DNA from: Gnetum montanum
Lineage: Eukaryota; Streptophyta; Gnetopsida; Gnetales; Gnetaceae
DNA length: 64,000 nt
Assembly (NCBI GenBank): GCA_015680685.1
Contig: MNCI01005798.1
Coordinates: forward strand, 514,406 to 578,405
Reading direction: 5' to 3'
The translations under genes were made by a program, and so were the position numbers. Shown one piece after another: positions 12,624 to 25,279 of this stretch. Below the pieces are notes generated by a model. That model saw nothing but the letters and a program-made list of their open reading frames with translations, searched no databases and was not told where the DNA came from. The stretch's first letter is position 1, and every line of letters starts with the position of its first letter.

Positions 12624-14158
12624 TGTAATGACCAAAAATGCTGATGGCTGGAAAACACCGAGGGATTGGCAAGAACGACTGTCTCAACCTCGTATCTGTG
12701 GGAGGCCTGTGCTGGGAGTGTGTGCAGAGACGGGGTGCCCTGAATGGTCTTGTTGATCAAACAGGGACTTAATCGGCGTCTATATAGCCTTTTGCAAAAA
12801 ATAATTTGGAAAAGAACGCGAAAAAACTAAATAATGCTTGGAAGTAAATAAAATAGATAGTAATGCAACTCATGAAATAAGAAGGAAAATAAAGTAAAAC
12901 TAGTTAGGAAAATGCACTGCTCCAAAGCTACAAACTTGCTCTATTGAGATGGATACAGTCGGTTGCAGAGTGAGTTGGAGTGCGGAGATCCCGAAAGTAA
13001 CCAGGGTGTGTGGAGCAAAGTGGGTTATGCACTTGGGCACAAACTTTAATGCTGACAATGCATGGATTCTACCAAGGTGGTAGAAGGGAGGACAAAATGG
13101 AATGTTAGCTAGGAATGTTAACTATTCGTAGTGTCAAATAGAAACTTACAATGCTAGATGTTGTAACATGCTAGGAGGAAAAATTGATTCACCAAGCACA
13201 AGAGAAATGAGACACTTGGAAAAATTTTGAACAGAATGGAATTTTTACTGCAAATGAAGAGAGAGAGTGAGCTAGGGTGTCTCTATTAAAAAAAAGATAA
13301 CTTTTTAAAATTAAGCAAAACATAACAGAACAGAACCCTTTGAATGTTGCTTATCAGGGTATTTATATGACAAAGGGTACACAATAGGGTTGATTTGGAT
13401 GCCACGTGCCTAAAGACTTCATTGACTTGTTGGTTCCACATGTGCCAATATGACCATTGGATGTGCATGACCATTGTGACCGTGAGTCTACGATGCTACA
13501 ATCGTGATCATGCCATGCCGTAATTACACCGTTAGCATCTAGAGACATGTGCCAACGATCCAATTAGGTGAAATGCATTAATATTGCACAACCATCCACA
13601 TGCTTCGTCGTGCATCATAGCATGACATGCTTAGCGTGGTGTAGCATGTTGTCTTGCTACACATATGCTACATTCTTGCTACGCTATGATATGCTATGTA
13701 GTAGAGCATCTGGCCTTAGTGACAAAAACTTGGCTAAACTGCAAACCTTGCTTCCTGCACTGTCGAACTTGCAACTTTGTTGGCCTTGTTCTTTGAGATA
13801 CCTTCTATCTCCTCTGTAGGATTGCTATGCCTTGCTACACCATGTAGCTTAGTGTAGCATAGTAGTAGACACAGTCTACTTCTTCCTAATGGAATAGGAC
13901 ATTTGAAGGGGTTGAAGTTGGGTCGTGCAACTAGCTGTACGATTGTTGCTACGATATGCTATGCTTTGTAGCATAGCATAACATGACACTTCACTTTGCA
14001 AATGTTTTCTGAAGTTGGCTATGCTACATAGCAGGGCGTAGTGTAGCGTAGCAGACTTTGTTCCTTAGAAAACTTGCCAAACTATTTCTTGTTCATCCAA
14101 AATGCTACTGCCAAATCTGCACCATTTCTAAGCAGAGAGCAAAGATGATGTTTAGTAG
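12624..14158 (-). mobile_element. 3' LTR of element B
   Basis: The left end TGTAATGACCAAAAATGCTG matches the reversed LTR end of C. The U5 signal (GTGCCCTGAATGGTC ... GATCAAACAGGG) is at 12734-12775, and a minus-strand TATA box TATAAATA at 13360-13367. Short palindromes of the TAGCGTAGC type fill 13600-14060. The right end near 14158 (GATGATGTTTA) is a decayed form of the usual TGGTGTTTCA, and the polypurine hairpin after it is only weakly visible, so this border is approximate. The stretch 12730-13145 is repeated at 63584-64000. Confidence 0.7.
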
Positions 14159-15239
14159 AGTCCCTCGTTGGAGTGCTTTGAGGGACTCGTTTGTGTTTTT
14201 ATCTTTGGCTAGTGCTAGTCTTCAACCTCTCATAGGATAGGTGTTTCCTTCATAGGATGAGTTGTGTTACATCCGTGAAGGATTTTAACTTGCCTATATA
14301 TGCTTTCCATGCGGCGAGCTGTGTTACACACATCATGGAATTTGCACTCTAAAGTAGCTGAGCTAGTTAAGGCACTCACTTCGCGACACAGAAGCATTTT
14401 CTGCTATCGCAAGCCATGCCCTCTAGGGAAAAGGTCTTTCTAGCTACTAGTGTTGTTGTAGCTTTTGAACATTGTTACTAGTGTATGATGTCCAAAGTAG
14501 AAAGGCCAGTAGTAGCCTTAGCAACATCGATGCGGAGGAACTAGGCTCAGGGGTACCTTTGTGGATGCAGATGCACTCAAATCTCTACCAAGTGCATGCA
14601 TTCCTAGTTTAGCTATGGGGCTAGGTAGCACATAGCCGAACGTCATTGGTAGGGGGCAAAAGGGTGACAATATTGTGGCTGGCCCACAATACTTCTGAAA
14701 CCCCAACCGTAGGTACCAGCTGAGGAACTACCGTCAGGGTAAGGGGTCATGCCGATGGTATGTCCAAAGGGCCAGTATAATGCCCTACAACATCTCTGAA
14801 GGGTCAGCATGATGCCAAGGGTGGTGATGCTGCGTATGCTCTAGAACGCATTCCCATTATGTCGTGAACCTGGTTCTAGAGCTGCAATGACCCACCCACA
14901 CGTCTGCATCGTGCCCACTTGTTCGATGTGTATCTGGTGCTAGTGCACACTAGTGATGTGACGTGAACCCAGTTTAAGGTCCTGGTAGACTATGCACTGG
15001 TTTAGGGTCTTAGTAGATAGCTATGCTATTTTAAGGTCCCAATGGACTATACATGCTATTTTATCATCGTGGTGAACAAGCAGTGCCAGTTTATATTCAT
15101 AGTGGACTAGCAGTGCCAGTTTTACAATGTAGTGGATGGTGCTTGATGTCACTAGTTTATCATCATTACAGATGCTACTTGATGTTGTTGTGAGTTTAAC
15201 ACCATAGTGGAAAGTGCTGGATATTGTCATTGTGCTTTA
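14159..15239 (-). repeat. 3' untranslated region and repeat field of element B
   Basis: Non-coding. From 14950 to 15230 there are about eight units that read on the minus strand as a short GTCC/GACC-containing inverted repeat followed by TTAAACT, TAAACTGGCA or TATAAACTGGCA. This corresponds to the field after integrase in C (50040-50560) and F (58005-58300). The stretch 14159-14950 holds no gene or clear repeat that I can see. Confidence 0.65.
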
Positions 15240-16475
15240 TACATAGTATGGCTTGAGATACGAGTGATTCACCAGGTTGGCGAACTCGTTGCCATCCATG
15301 TCTACTAGCTTGAAGGCTCCATTCCCGAAGGCTTTAGTGACCACGTAAGGGCCTTTCTAGTTGGCCAAGAATTTGCTCACATGTTCACGAACGGCCTTGA
15401 GGACAAGGTATCGCTTCTACACTAGCTATCGATGCAGGTCTGCACGATGCTTCTACTACTGCTTGCTTTGGTAGTTCTTGATGCATCTCACCGTCTGCAT
15501 GCACTCCTCCTCCACTAAGTCGAGATCGATGGTTCACGACTTGTTGTTCTCGGCTTCGCTCATGACATCTGTGAGGATCATTCGAAGTGATGGTACTTGC
15601 AACTTAAGAGGAAATATAGCTTTAGATCCATAAATAAGATTTTAAGGGGTCTTATTTGTTGTAGTTCTGCATGTTGTTCGGTAGGCCCATAGGATGTAGA
15701 GGATTTGCTCGTGCCACCGCCTCTTGCTTTTTTTAAGAATCCACTTAAGTAAGTTGATGATGGACTTATTTGTAGCCTCCACCTACCCATTCACCTATGG
15801 ATAGTAAGGGGAAGAAATAATTGTTTAATGCCTAGATTGCTATAGAAGGTTCGGGTTTCCGTACTATTGAACTGTGGCCCATTGTCGATCACAATAGTCA
15901 TTGGAAGCTGAAACCTTGTTATGATGTTGTCATGGATGAAATGGCAGATTTGCTATGAAGTCGTCTTTCTTAGGGGAATAGATTCCACCCACTTGGTAAA
16001 ATACTTAGTGGCAGTGATAATGAACCTATGCCCGGTGGAGGACCTACAGAGGTCTAATCCCCATCGTTGGAAGGGCCATGTGATTTGAGTTGGATGTAGG
16101 TCTGTAGGTGCTATGTGTATGAGATTTGTGTGTCTTTGGCACGTGTCGCACATCTTGACTTTTGACAAGTAGTCACATTCCATGTGGGACTAGTAGTACC
16201 CTAGGCATTTGATTTTGGTAGCCATAGCCCTGGGTGCTATGTGTCCACCACACAGCCCCTCATGCACTTCATCAACTACCTCCTACGCCTACTTCCCACC
16301 CATGCATGCTAGAAATATCCCATCATAGGAACGTGAGCACAGGGCATTGTTTTCCATGAGCATGTATTGGAAGGCATGCCTATGGACAACATCTCTCTGG
16401 GCAGATGTCAATCCACCTAGGGCCTCACCATGCTGTAGATAAGCCTTAATGTTGGCATACCACTCTTGGGTATCC
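15240..16475 (-). pseudogene. int: Integrase remnant of element B
   Basis: Integrase, which joins the cDNA to host DNA. Read on the minus strand: an N-terminal zinc domain near 16260-16130 (Cys pair in CDTCQRH), the core start WPFQRWGLDL with the first catalytic Asp, FTKWVESIPLRKTTS, then the second Asp near 15880 and a C-terminal part down to 15240 (NWKGPYVV, GAFKLVDMDGNEFANL). There are many stops, so only 15953-16183 and 16289-16475 stay open. No chromodomain follows, as expected for Tat-type elements. Confidence 0.85.
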
Positions 16476-16559
16476 GCGGCACTTACAGAGGCCACATGTT
16501 CCACTTGAGTGATAGGCTCTGTGCATTCGATAATTGAAGTTGGCAGATTTGCTAGGGAA

Positions 16560-16970
16560 TGTGATGGAATGTTTAAAGACAGGGTAGTTAAGGAATTTTC
16601 CATGGTGTTTTCATTGCATGGTACGTCTTGCACATATGTGGTCACGAATTGCCTAAGCAAGGTTTTTGCTAGGTCGTAGTAGGGTTGCAAGTGCGTAGCC
16701 TTGCAGGCGTAAACCTCAGAGATTTGATTCATGATTAGTTATGAATATCCTTGAATTTCCAGGTGTTGTATGTGTAGAGCTTGGGTAGTTAAGAGGCCTC
16801 TGAGTAGCCCTTCATATTCAACCACATTGTTGGTGCACGGGAACGCAAAACGATAAGTGAAAGGATGCATTTTCTTAGAAGGAAATGTGATGAAGGTAGC
16901 TACGCTACCTCCTCATGTGGTTGATGCACCATCAAAGTATAAAGTGGCTTCGAGATGCGACGGGACAATG
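16560..16970 (-). pseudogene. Second (archaeal-type) RNase H remnant of element B
   Basis: Related to the YFDGAS...NNVAEYEGLLRGL...VRGDS domain of C (48261-48700). Here, on the minus strand, LYFDGAST is near 16940, NNVVEYEGLLRGL near 16830-16800, and NQISEVYACKATHLQPYYD at 16740-16680. An extra archaeal-type RNase H after the normal one is a known mark of the Tat lineage. The frame is interrupted by stops. Confidence 0.8.
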
Positions 16971-17019
16971 TCGACCTTACTAATGTGTTTGTTTGGGAAT
17001 TTGGGATCTATGGTTTTCT

Positions 17020-18325
17020 GATCGTCAACTAGTGAGGCCGTGAGATGGTCACTATGGCTTGACCCTTTTTCGATGATTGACTTAGATAGTGTAAATCAAA
17101 CTCTGGAGTTATTACTTTCCATTGAGCTATCCTACTACTTTTGTATAGATTGTTGATAATAGCCCGAAGTATATTTCTCTTGCAAATGATGTTGCTTGTA
17201 CTACGGAATAGGTACTGCCTCCACTTTTTTAGTACAAACACTAAAGCAAGGCAATTCCTCTCTACTTCATTATATTTGCTTCATGCGCTATTAGTGCATG
17301 GCTCAGATAATACACGACTGACTCAGAACCGTCACTTCATTTTTGACATAGCAGTATGGTGATAGATGTGTTAGAGGTGGTGAGGTAGATGAAGAAGGGT
17401 TTTTCCCTTTGTGGTGGATGCACAGTTGAGAGGTGTGAAAGATCCTTCTTCAAGTCATCAAAGGCTTGCTAACACTAGGTTGTCCATTCAAAGTTAACCC
17501 CCTTCTTTAGAAGATGTTGCAAGGGGTGTAACTTGTCGGTTAGCCTTGTTATAAACCTTCGAATGAACTGTACTCTACCTTGCAAACCACGTAGAAGGTT
17601 CATGAGGGGTGCCAAGTTGACAATGGTCTTGACTTTGTCAAGGTCCACCTGTATTCTAGTCTCCAATACTACGAACCCTAACATGCATTCGGTTTTCACC
17701 CCGAAGATGCACTTTTTAGGATTGAGGCATAAGTCGTGCATTTGAAAACATTTGAGGACTACCCCTAGATCATGTGGGTGATCAGCTACCTCCTTGGACT
17801 TGACTGCTATATCATCCACATAGTCATTTAATTTTTCTAGGATGTAGTCACTAAAAATGTAGGTCATGGCTTGCTAGTAGGTCGCTCCAGCATTCTTGAG
17901 CCCGAAGGGCATCATGGTATAGCAAAAGGTCCCCCATGGTGTCATGAAGGTCATTGATAGTTGGTGCTTTGGGTTAATGTGGATTTGCTTATAACCGAAG
18001 AAACTATCCATAAAGGATAGCAAAGCGTGACCAACTATGGTGTCAATGAGCTAATCAATGCTTGGAAGTGGAAGTCGTTCTTGATTGTTGCCTTGTTCAA
18101 GTCCCAGAAGTATATACAGATGCATATTCCTCCCATTTTCTTCGAAACTACAACAATGTTAGACACACACTTTGAGTAATCAACTGTGCAGATGAAACTA
18201 ACTTGGTATAGCTTGGTGATTTCATCCCTCATAGCCAATGCGATTTCCAGTTTAATTTGCGAGCCTTCTACTTGATTGCCTTCATGCATGGGTCTAGGCT
18301 GATGTTTGTGCTAAATCAGTGATGG
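17020..18325 (-). pseudogene. Reverse transcriptase and first RNase H remnant of element B
   Basis: Minus-strand fragments in order: 18289-18035 (RDEITKLYQVSFI, DLNKATIKNDF), a broken middle part with CYTMMPFGLKNAGATY, 17867-17475 (NDYVDDIAVKSKEV with the YVDD catalytic box intact, LNPKKCIFGVKT, then the connection RRFITRLTDKLHPLQHLLKK), and RNase H at about 17420-17029 (FVLKKWRQYLFRS, RNILRAIINNLYKSSRIAQWK). Order and motifs equal those of C and F. Stops and frameshifts separate the pieces. Confidence 0.9.
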
Positions 18326-18329
18326 ATCT

Positions 18330-18690
18330 ACACTCAACATGTCACTATACGACCATGCGAAGGCATTGATATTATCTTGCAGGATCTTGGCTATGCTGTT
18401 GTGCATTCATGCATCTAAAATGGAGCTGAGTTTCAATGTTTTTATCTCCCCTTTAGAAGTGGTGACAAGCATCTCGATGAGAGGGTCCTTAGTCACATCC
18501 TTGGCCTCTAAATATAGGGCTTTGACTAGATGCTCAGGCCAGTCTAGGGATGCTTCTAAGGTTGCTATGGTGCTAACTATGGTCAACCCCCAGTCAATCA
18601 TATTGGGGTTCAACTATCTCACGAGCTTGCCCTATGGACCTACTAGTGTTAAAGGCGTGGAGAGGTCGCAATGTACTTACATCTCTTTCT
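18330..18690 (-). pseudogene. RT leader (pro-RT linker) of element B with acceptor
   Basis: On the minus strand CATGTTGGCAG at about 18680-18690 is a splice-acceptor-like end, followed by TPLTLVGP and further on TLKLSSILDA. This is the same leader as PLTLTGPYGK...KTLKVSSLLDE in C. It links the spacer to the RT domain. The frame has at least three stops. Confidence 0.7.
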
Positions 18691-18789
18691 CAACCTGCCA
18701 ACATGAGACAAGAGCCTAGTTAAGAGGCGTCTATTGGCAGAGACTGCGCATATCAAAAATATGCAAAGTAATGACAAGATACAACTTGC

Positions 18790-19320
18790 GACGTGCGACG
18801 ATGTAAAGTTAAAGTTTTCCTGTTTAAGGTCATAACAAACTGTTAAGGCATGAGAGTGTAGAGCTATTAAAGATGTGAAGTTGCCAATGTAACAATGTGA
18901 ACCTGTGAATCATGTAAATGGCAAGCTACTAGTTTAGTGTCATTTCAGACTACCAGATTGTAACATGCAAAGTTTTAACATGCAGAGTGATGGTATGTGG
19001 AATTAGCAAAGATAGGTATCAAAATGCAAAACTGTTAAGACTGGACACACGGCCTACAAACACAAAACTACTAGAAGTGGCGATACTGCCACTATGGAAG
19101 TGTGAAACTTTGGAAAGATGCAAAACTATCTAAGTAACTGTGGAAAGTAAATGTAACAAGTTGAGATTGCTAGTTTAGAATCTTTCCGGACCATTAGAAA
19201 CGTAACTATGATAGGATTGCTAGTTTAAGGTCTTTTCGGACCCATCGCATTGCGGTTTCTACGATTGCTAGTTTAAGGTCTTTTTGGACCTGTAATGAAA
19301 ACAAATATACTTTTTGTTCT
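18790..19320 (-). repeat. Pre-RT repeat field of element B
   Basis: Units of GCTAGTTTAAGGTCTTTTCGGACC, that is, on the minus strand GGTCC-n5-GACC followed by TTAAACTAGC. The clearest are at 19172-19290 (three units); weaker ones lie at 18820-18960. The field sits between the RT leader and the antisense promoter, as in A and F. Confidence 0.75.
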
Positions 19321-19467
19321 CGGGAAAGCGCACGACTGACTTGAAGCATGTCAAGGCTTTAATGCTAACAATGCTACGATATCGTGGCAAGCATGCTACA
19401 CTGTAGGGCATGCTCCACATTAATTAGATATGGAGGGCAACAAGTTTTCCCATTTTTCTCTCATGGC

Positions 19468-19475
19468 CATAAATA
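19468..19475 (+). promoter_or_regulatory. TATA box of antisense gene copy B
   Basis: GGCCATAAATAGGG on the plus strand. The CAT of this box is 158 nt before the A of the start codon at 19626. In C the distance from CAT of CATATAAG to the start codon is also 158 nt. This agreement between two diverged copies argues for a real promoter. Confidence 0.7.
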
Positions 19476-19625
19476 GGGATTAGGCCCTGGAAATTTTTCC
19501 ATTTTCACCGTAAAAACACAGAATTTGCATCGGAGCACAAGGCAATTTTGGAGTGCGAAGCGATTGTGTTATCAATTGGCAAGGTGAATTTTTGCAGTGA
19601 AGAGTGTGTATCTGCAATTGGGATA

Positions 19626-22600
19626 ATGGCTCCTAAGATCCATTTGATGCTTGTGAAGGTCAACGAGATGAAGAAGACCTTGACACACATGACACAGTCG
19701 TGCATTGTGGCATGGAGGAGCATGGCGTTGACCCAGTAAGTTATGCCTCCTCTACTCTTTTTTTTTGGTTTTGTTTTGTGTTTTCTGTTATTTTTTGCTT
19801 TTGCTCTACGTTCTATCAGCTTTGCATTTTTTCTCTACTACCTATATTTTCTAGTTGTTGTTGCATATTTTTGGCCCATGCATCGCCGTAGTCATTGTTT
19901 TGGCCGCTATAGATGCATTATTATTACATGCAAGACCGCTTAACCGCAGGCTTGGGCTGTTTAAGTTTCCTGACATTTAAAGTGTCATGACTTAGAACCC
20001 TTATAAGGGCTTGGTCGTGTGACACTTGTTTTGCTTAGGCATGTCATTAATTGTCTGTTGCTACACTAGGCTACTTGCGTGTTCTTGCTACGCTAGGCCT
20101 TCATGCCCTTGCCATGCTATGTGCGGGAAAAGGGTTACACTATGTTGCTACTATATTGCATATGTGTTGCTTTAGGATGTGATGCCAACATTTTTTGATT
20201 ATGTCATGCAAGGTGGGGTTGAGACCTAGGCTGATTGTTTTGGAGGTTAGAGAGGTCCTCTATCACATGGGTAGGCCTATGGCTGCTATTCCTTCTCCCC
20301 ATGTATGCATGGGGACCGAGGGGTCTGGCTCAGGCCCGGGGCATAGGATGTTTTGCGATTTCTCCTCGACCACTTCAATGTGATCGTTTGGTCCTCCCTA
20401 GAGCATCATAGAAACCATTTTTCCCAAGGCAAGCTGGGGCATTTTGAGGTTTCTAACTGACGGGGTAATCATGAGTGGGCAAGGAGAAGGATTCACCCAA
20501 TGTCCATCAGGGTTAAGGTTCTTGGCCTGGATCTAAGAGATGGTAGAGTATGACTGCTACCATTGCTTCAACACGTTGTTGCTTGCACGCTTCATGACAA
20601 CGTGCTTCTAGAACCCTCAAGGAATGGTCTATGTTACCATTGGGTAGGTTTTACAACTTCGTTCCACTATGTTTGTGCTACTTTGGCCAAGGTGACCTAA
20701 TGCTAATAGGATAGGCTTGCTACCAGGTTCTTCTCTTAATGATGCAGGTGTTAATGACCTACTGGAACAACTGGCCATGACATGGCTATTCCTACAAGAG
20801 TTCTCCTCTACCCAGAACATGTGGAAATGTGTGATTTGGTAATGTGGGGCCAAGTACTACACTTACTTAGCTGAATACTCTCCCTTTTACGAGTAGTGTA
20901 GGAGGCAGGGATGGTTGGATAGGGAGTGGACGAAACCCTTCAAACCGGTTACGGTTGAAGAGGTCCTAGTTGAACTCCTAGAATTTCCACTATTGTACTG
21001 ACCTGGTAGGCCGAGCGGTAGTTGCCACATGTTTAAATGCCTTTGTAAATTTTGAATTTCCTACATCTTTATGCTAAACATTTTGTGAACTTATAGCGGG
21101 GGCGAAGAAGTTCAAGGAGGTGATGACTGTAGCCGCAGAGGCTCAAGGAGCGAATGTCTACTTCAAGTATGAAGAAGTAGTGGGGAGCTAGTGCTACTAA
21201 ACATCAAGGCTTTGGATGCCCTCCTCTGCAACATTGAGAGGGTGGGGCTTATAGATCTATTCCTAGCCCCGAATCTGAACGTTCCCGTGGTTGAGATGCT
21301 CACCTTGATTGGGTGCTTTTCCAACAAGGTGGGTCATTTTTACCTAAATGTGCATGGTGGGAGGGTGGTCATTGACATCAATAACTAGTTTTTTGTGGAT
21401 CTTTTTGATGTTCCTACCGAAGGTGTTGAGGTGGGTAAAAATCCAAGAAGGAGTTGACCCTTGAGAAGAAGGATCTCAAAGAGTCACTAGGGCTCACCAA
21501 GGAGCATAAGGGGCTTCCCATGGATAAGCTCAAGGAAGGACCCATCAAGTAGCTCTACCCTATTTTTTGGGGCTTGAGAAAGCCTAGATCATGTACAAGG
21601 TCATGGAGGAGGGGACTCGCTACAACTGGGCCGAGTCCCTGTGCAAAGGCTTGCAGACCGCGATCTTGGGACACCGTGAGAAGATGGAGGCGCGATCCAA
21701 CATCCACTAACCCTTTTATATAGGTTGCCTCAAGCACTTTGCAAAATTCCTAGTGGTTTGGAACAGAGGAAACTAGGTTTTGTGGAATCGCAACTAGATT
21801 TCTAGACCCTGGATTTGTCAAGTCCTCCAGACCACCGAAGCCCAAGATCCCCCAGAAGTAGTTGGGTAGTCATTTTCCATAATGACTAAGGATCGGGTAG
21901 CCAGCAATGTTCTCTACCAGGATAGCATAGGAGAGACACCCCCTACTATGGATGGTAGTATGTCACAGGGTGAACATTTTATAGTTGAAATGGTTGCTAG
22001 CATGTTGCAGAGAAAGAGGCCTCCCCAAGCCTTGCAAGCGAAAGAGGAGGAAGGACGAAGACTGTGGCTCAAATTGCAGAGGACATGACCTCCTATTGGT
22101 AAGTGCTTTTTTTAGTACTTACTTTGTTGTGGTCTACTATACCATGCTACACTAGATGGGGTAGCGTAGCATAGCATCTGTTTTAGGCTACTTGCTTTGA
22201 ACTAATGCCAATGTGTCTAACTATCAGAAGACAGAGAAGAAGAAGAAGCTAGTGATGATGAAGAGGTATCAGCCCCTAGGATGGGGGAAGCGAATAAATA
22301 TGCAGAGGCTGCAGTTTTGGTGAGAAGGGCCCTGGTAGCGAGGCATGAAGACATGGACGCCCCATTTTTGATGAGAGGGGCTCCGATCATGAAGAGGTGT
22401 GCTCCTGTGACTAGGGTAGGGGCTCTCATCATTAGGGAGAACCCTCCTATTGAGGAGTCCCCCTTGAATAAACAAGAAGCTGGTCTACTTAAGGGAAAAG
22501 CACTAGCACACAAAGAGGAGGTCCATATGGACTTGGGAGGAACTTCTGGCAAGACCTTTGCTCTCGTTTTGCATCAGCCAGAAGAAAGACCAACACCGGA

Positions 22601-23964
22601 CATTGGTGAGTTTGGCAACATGTCTACCTTGTGATAGTCCCACTTTGGTCATTGCTAATATGTTTGGTTATGTGACAGATGCTACTGCTGATGCCACAAG
22701 ACCCACTTCGGCTCATGCTAAGCCTCAAGCTGAATTCCCCAACAAGTTCACATTCATGCAAGGGGTTGTTGATGACATGATCAAGTGCCTTCAGTGGGTG
22801 GACCCTAAAGTAGGTAAGTAGTGGTGCTGTCTACTCTAGCGGTGCTATGCTAAAGTTTCTTGTGTTTTCTACTTGTGCTACACTAATGCAATTAGTATGT
22901 TTTTCATGCCATGATAGCTTCTCGACTCAAATGGGATCCGACACGACCTTTAAAGATGAGTGCCATCTCTTCATGCCTACAAAAAACAACTGAGGTGTCC
23001 CACCGTGCATATGAAGAGGCTTGTAGATGCACTTTACTCTCGGTACGCTCTCTATGGGAGTGCCAACATACTAACAAAGGGTTATGGAAATGGACCTAAA
23101 GGTCGGAGCAGGAAGAGTGCAACCTGAGGTCCGAGGTAGTGAATCTCAGGTAAAGGAATGAGTTCCTCATAGCCCAGGTGACCAACAGCAAGGACTAGAA
23201 CACAACCATGGTGGATCATGCCAGGTTTTGGATTCTTGCACACCAAAATATCAAGAATACCCACAAGTTGATAGAGCAATGCATGCAAATGGACCTGTTG
23301 GTCCAGAAGTGACAAAATTTGAAAGACCTCAACACTAAGATCTTTAATTGGGGGCAAACCCAAAGAAACCACAAGTATATGTATAAACAAGAGAGTGCCA
23401 CCCACCACAAATTATATGAGGAGGCCACTGTGGAGGCATTTACATACAAGGCATTTGTAAATGCTATTGAAGCTTCTAAGGCTTACAGCAGGTTCAAGGA
23501 ACAAGTCAAGGTGACGAAGGATCCTAACCCATAGGTAACCCTTCCCACATGAGAGGCTATGATCATCCCTTATGCTCTGGGGTCACCAAGGTGGACACCC
23601 ACTGAAAAGGCAAGGGCTGCTGCGGTAGACCCCACACCAGATAGGAGCCGTTGGATAGATATCTTAGTGGAGGAGGTCTGGCGTCACCTTGGATTTGGCT
23701 TAAACCAAATACCCTTTGAGACAGACACGGGACCTACTCAGGTTAGTCACATTTTATTGTGTTAAAGTTCACTCTCAATTGTAATTTATGTTTGTTTCCC
23801 TAACTAATCACTTCACCCTCATGATGCAGGTCCCCGATGAAGGCACAGCACCCATAGAGGGAGGGAACAAAGAGCTAGCGAAGGGCAACCAGGGAGAAGG
23901 CAATGCATAGGGCAACGATGCAGGAGTAGATGGTGAAAGGGAGGTGAGCAGAGGTGACCCATGA
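19626..23964 (+). pseudogene. Antisense multi-exon gene, copy B (unknown function)
   Basis: Eight exons can be placed by GT-AG signals and by matches to C: 19626-19735 (MAPKI..., donor GTAAGT), about 20176-20645 (GVWLRPGA, RFLLDHFNVIVWSS, CYHCFNTLLLARF), about 20750-21003 (GWLDREWTKPFKPVTVEEV, donor GTAGGC), 21097-22098 (acceptor TTATAG, donor GTAAGT), 22228-22605 (acid-rich, donor GTGAGT), 22679-22813 (NKFTFMQGVVDDMIKCL, donor GTAAGT), 22918-23741 (RLKWDPTRP, coiled-coil-like region with MYKQESATHHKLYEEA, donor GTTAGT) and 23830-23964 (VPDEGTAP). Internal stops and frameshifts make it non-functional, but splice sites are unusually well kept. Length would be about 1,000 codons. No known family recognised; no signal peptide or membrane segment seen. 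Confidence 0.8.
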
Positions 23965-24204
23965 CTACATGGGATTTTTTTTTTTTAAAAATTAAAGTTT
24001 ACAACATTTTTGAACTCTTGTGCAACAAACTTTGCATGCATTGGAAGATAGCAATTTTGAGCAAAGCGAGAAAGTTTTGAGCAAACTTGTATACTGCATA
24101 TGTGAGTTTTGGTGTAGAATGTTCATGCTTTCCTGTGATATTTTTAAGCCATTTCAGGCCATTACATAATGTGCCACAAGAATGATGCATCAACAACCTA
24201 GGCA

Positions 24205-24420
24205 AGTAGCTAAACAATGACTTCTACTAGTTTTAGGCCATTTCGGGTAGTAGCATAGCATTGCTAGTAATAGGCCATTTTGGGCCATATTGTATCACTA
24301 GTTTTAGGCCATTTTGGGCCATGTTGTATTGCTAGTTTTAGGCCATTTTAGGCCAGGTTGTATCGCTAGTTTTAGGCCATTTCAGTCCATGTTGTATTGC
24401 TTATGAATGGTGTGTGGGCA
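24205..24420 (-). repeat. Post-protease repeat field of element B
   Basis: Five units of GCTAGTTTTAGGCCATTTTGGGCC (reverse: GGCC-n6-GGCC then TAAAACTAGC), about 43 nt apart, from 24225 to 24400. Same position relative to protease as in A and C. Confidence 0.8.
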
Positions 24421-24469
24421 ACAAGCAATGGGATTGCTATGCTAGGAGAAGCTGCTTCTTGACCTGACA

Positions 24470-25270
24470 CATGTTGAGTGGGACGTAAAGCCGAGACGTT
24501 CTACCAAGGTCTTCGTCCGCATTGTCATCCCCTACTTGGAAGGGTAACTTAGTCCAAGTGTTTTTGCTTAGGAGATCAACTTGTTAAGCTGACCCATCCA
24601 TCGGATGGTCAGCGTCGGTTGCGACCGGCATGTCGTTCTTAGAAGTTATGACTTCTGAATCTTTCTCTATGCCTATGTTGTGGATTTCTTGCATTACTAA
24701 TTTGTCATCATGGATTACCACTTCTCTTCCTACATAAGGTATGTGGATCTCTTGATGTATGGGCAAGGAAACAGCCCTAAGTTGTGCTAACCATGATCTC
24801 CCCAAGATCAGGTTAAAACGTTGCGTCTATGGGGAACTTGTCCCTTGCTATGAAGTTTATGTGAACTTTGCCTTTCACCACAACTTGTGTCCCATTGAAT
24901 GACCTTAGGCATGCCATCATTGTGGGTTTGATCTGGTTGACCAAGCCTAGCTTATCTACAATGGGGAAGGGGATGACATTAGTGGTGGCCTTGTCATCAA
25001 TGTGTACTCTCCAAATCCGGTGTTGACCAACCTGAATTGTGATGACCAGGGGAGACATAGTTACCTGACCCCTCTTAGGATCTTCCCTAATGTCATCATC
25101 ATGAAAGGTTAATTGAGGTTGTTCTGACCTTGCAGGTGCAGAGGCAAACATGACCGAGTAGATCACCTCCTCCTTTGCCAGCATGTCTTCGTTGACCGGA
25201 GTTGCTATCAACATGCAGATCAGAGCATTGTGATGTGGAGTAGATGTCATGAGTAGGGCATACAAGCTTA
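24470..25270 (-). pseudogene. pro: Aspartic protease remnant of element B
   Basis: Minus strand. 25265-24813 encodes ALLMTSTPHHNALICML, then the active-site region RRVHIDD-KATTNVIPFPI, in which the Gly of the DDG box seen in C is Lys. It runs through FNGTQVVVKGKVHINF. After a frameshift 24805-24584 gives MGRSWLAQLRAVSLPIHQEI, the ILGRSW closing motif and the acidic tail shared with A and C, which ends near VKKQLL at 24450-24480. Otherwise close to C. Confidence 0.85.
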
Positions 25271-25279
25271 GGGTAGTAT

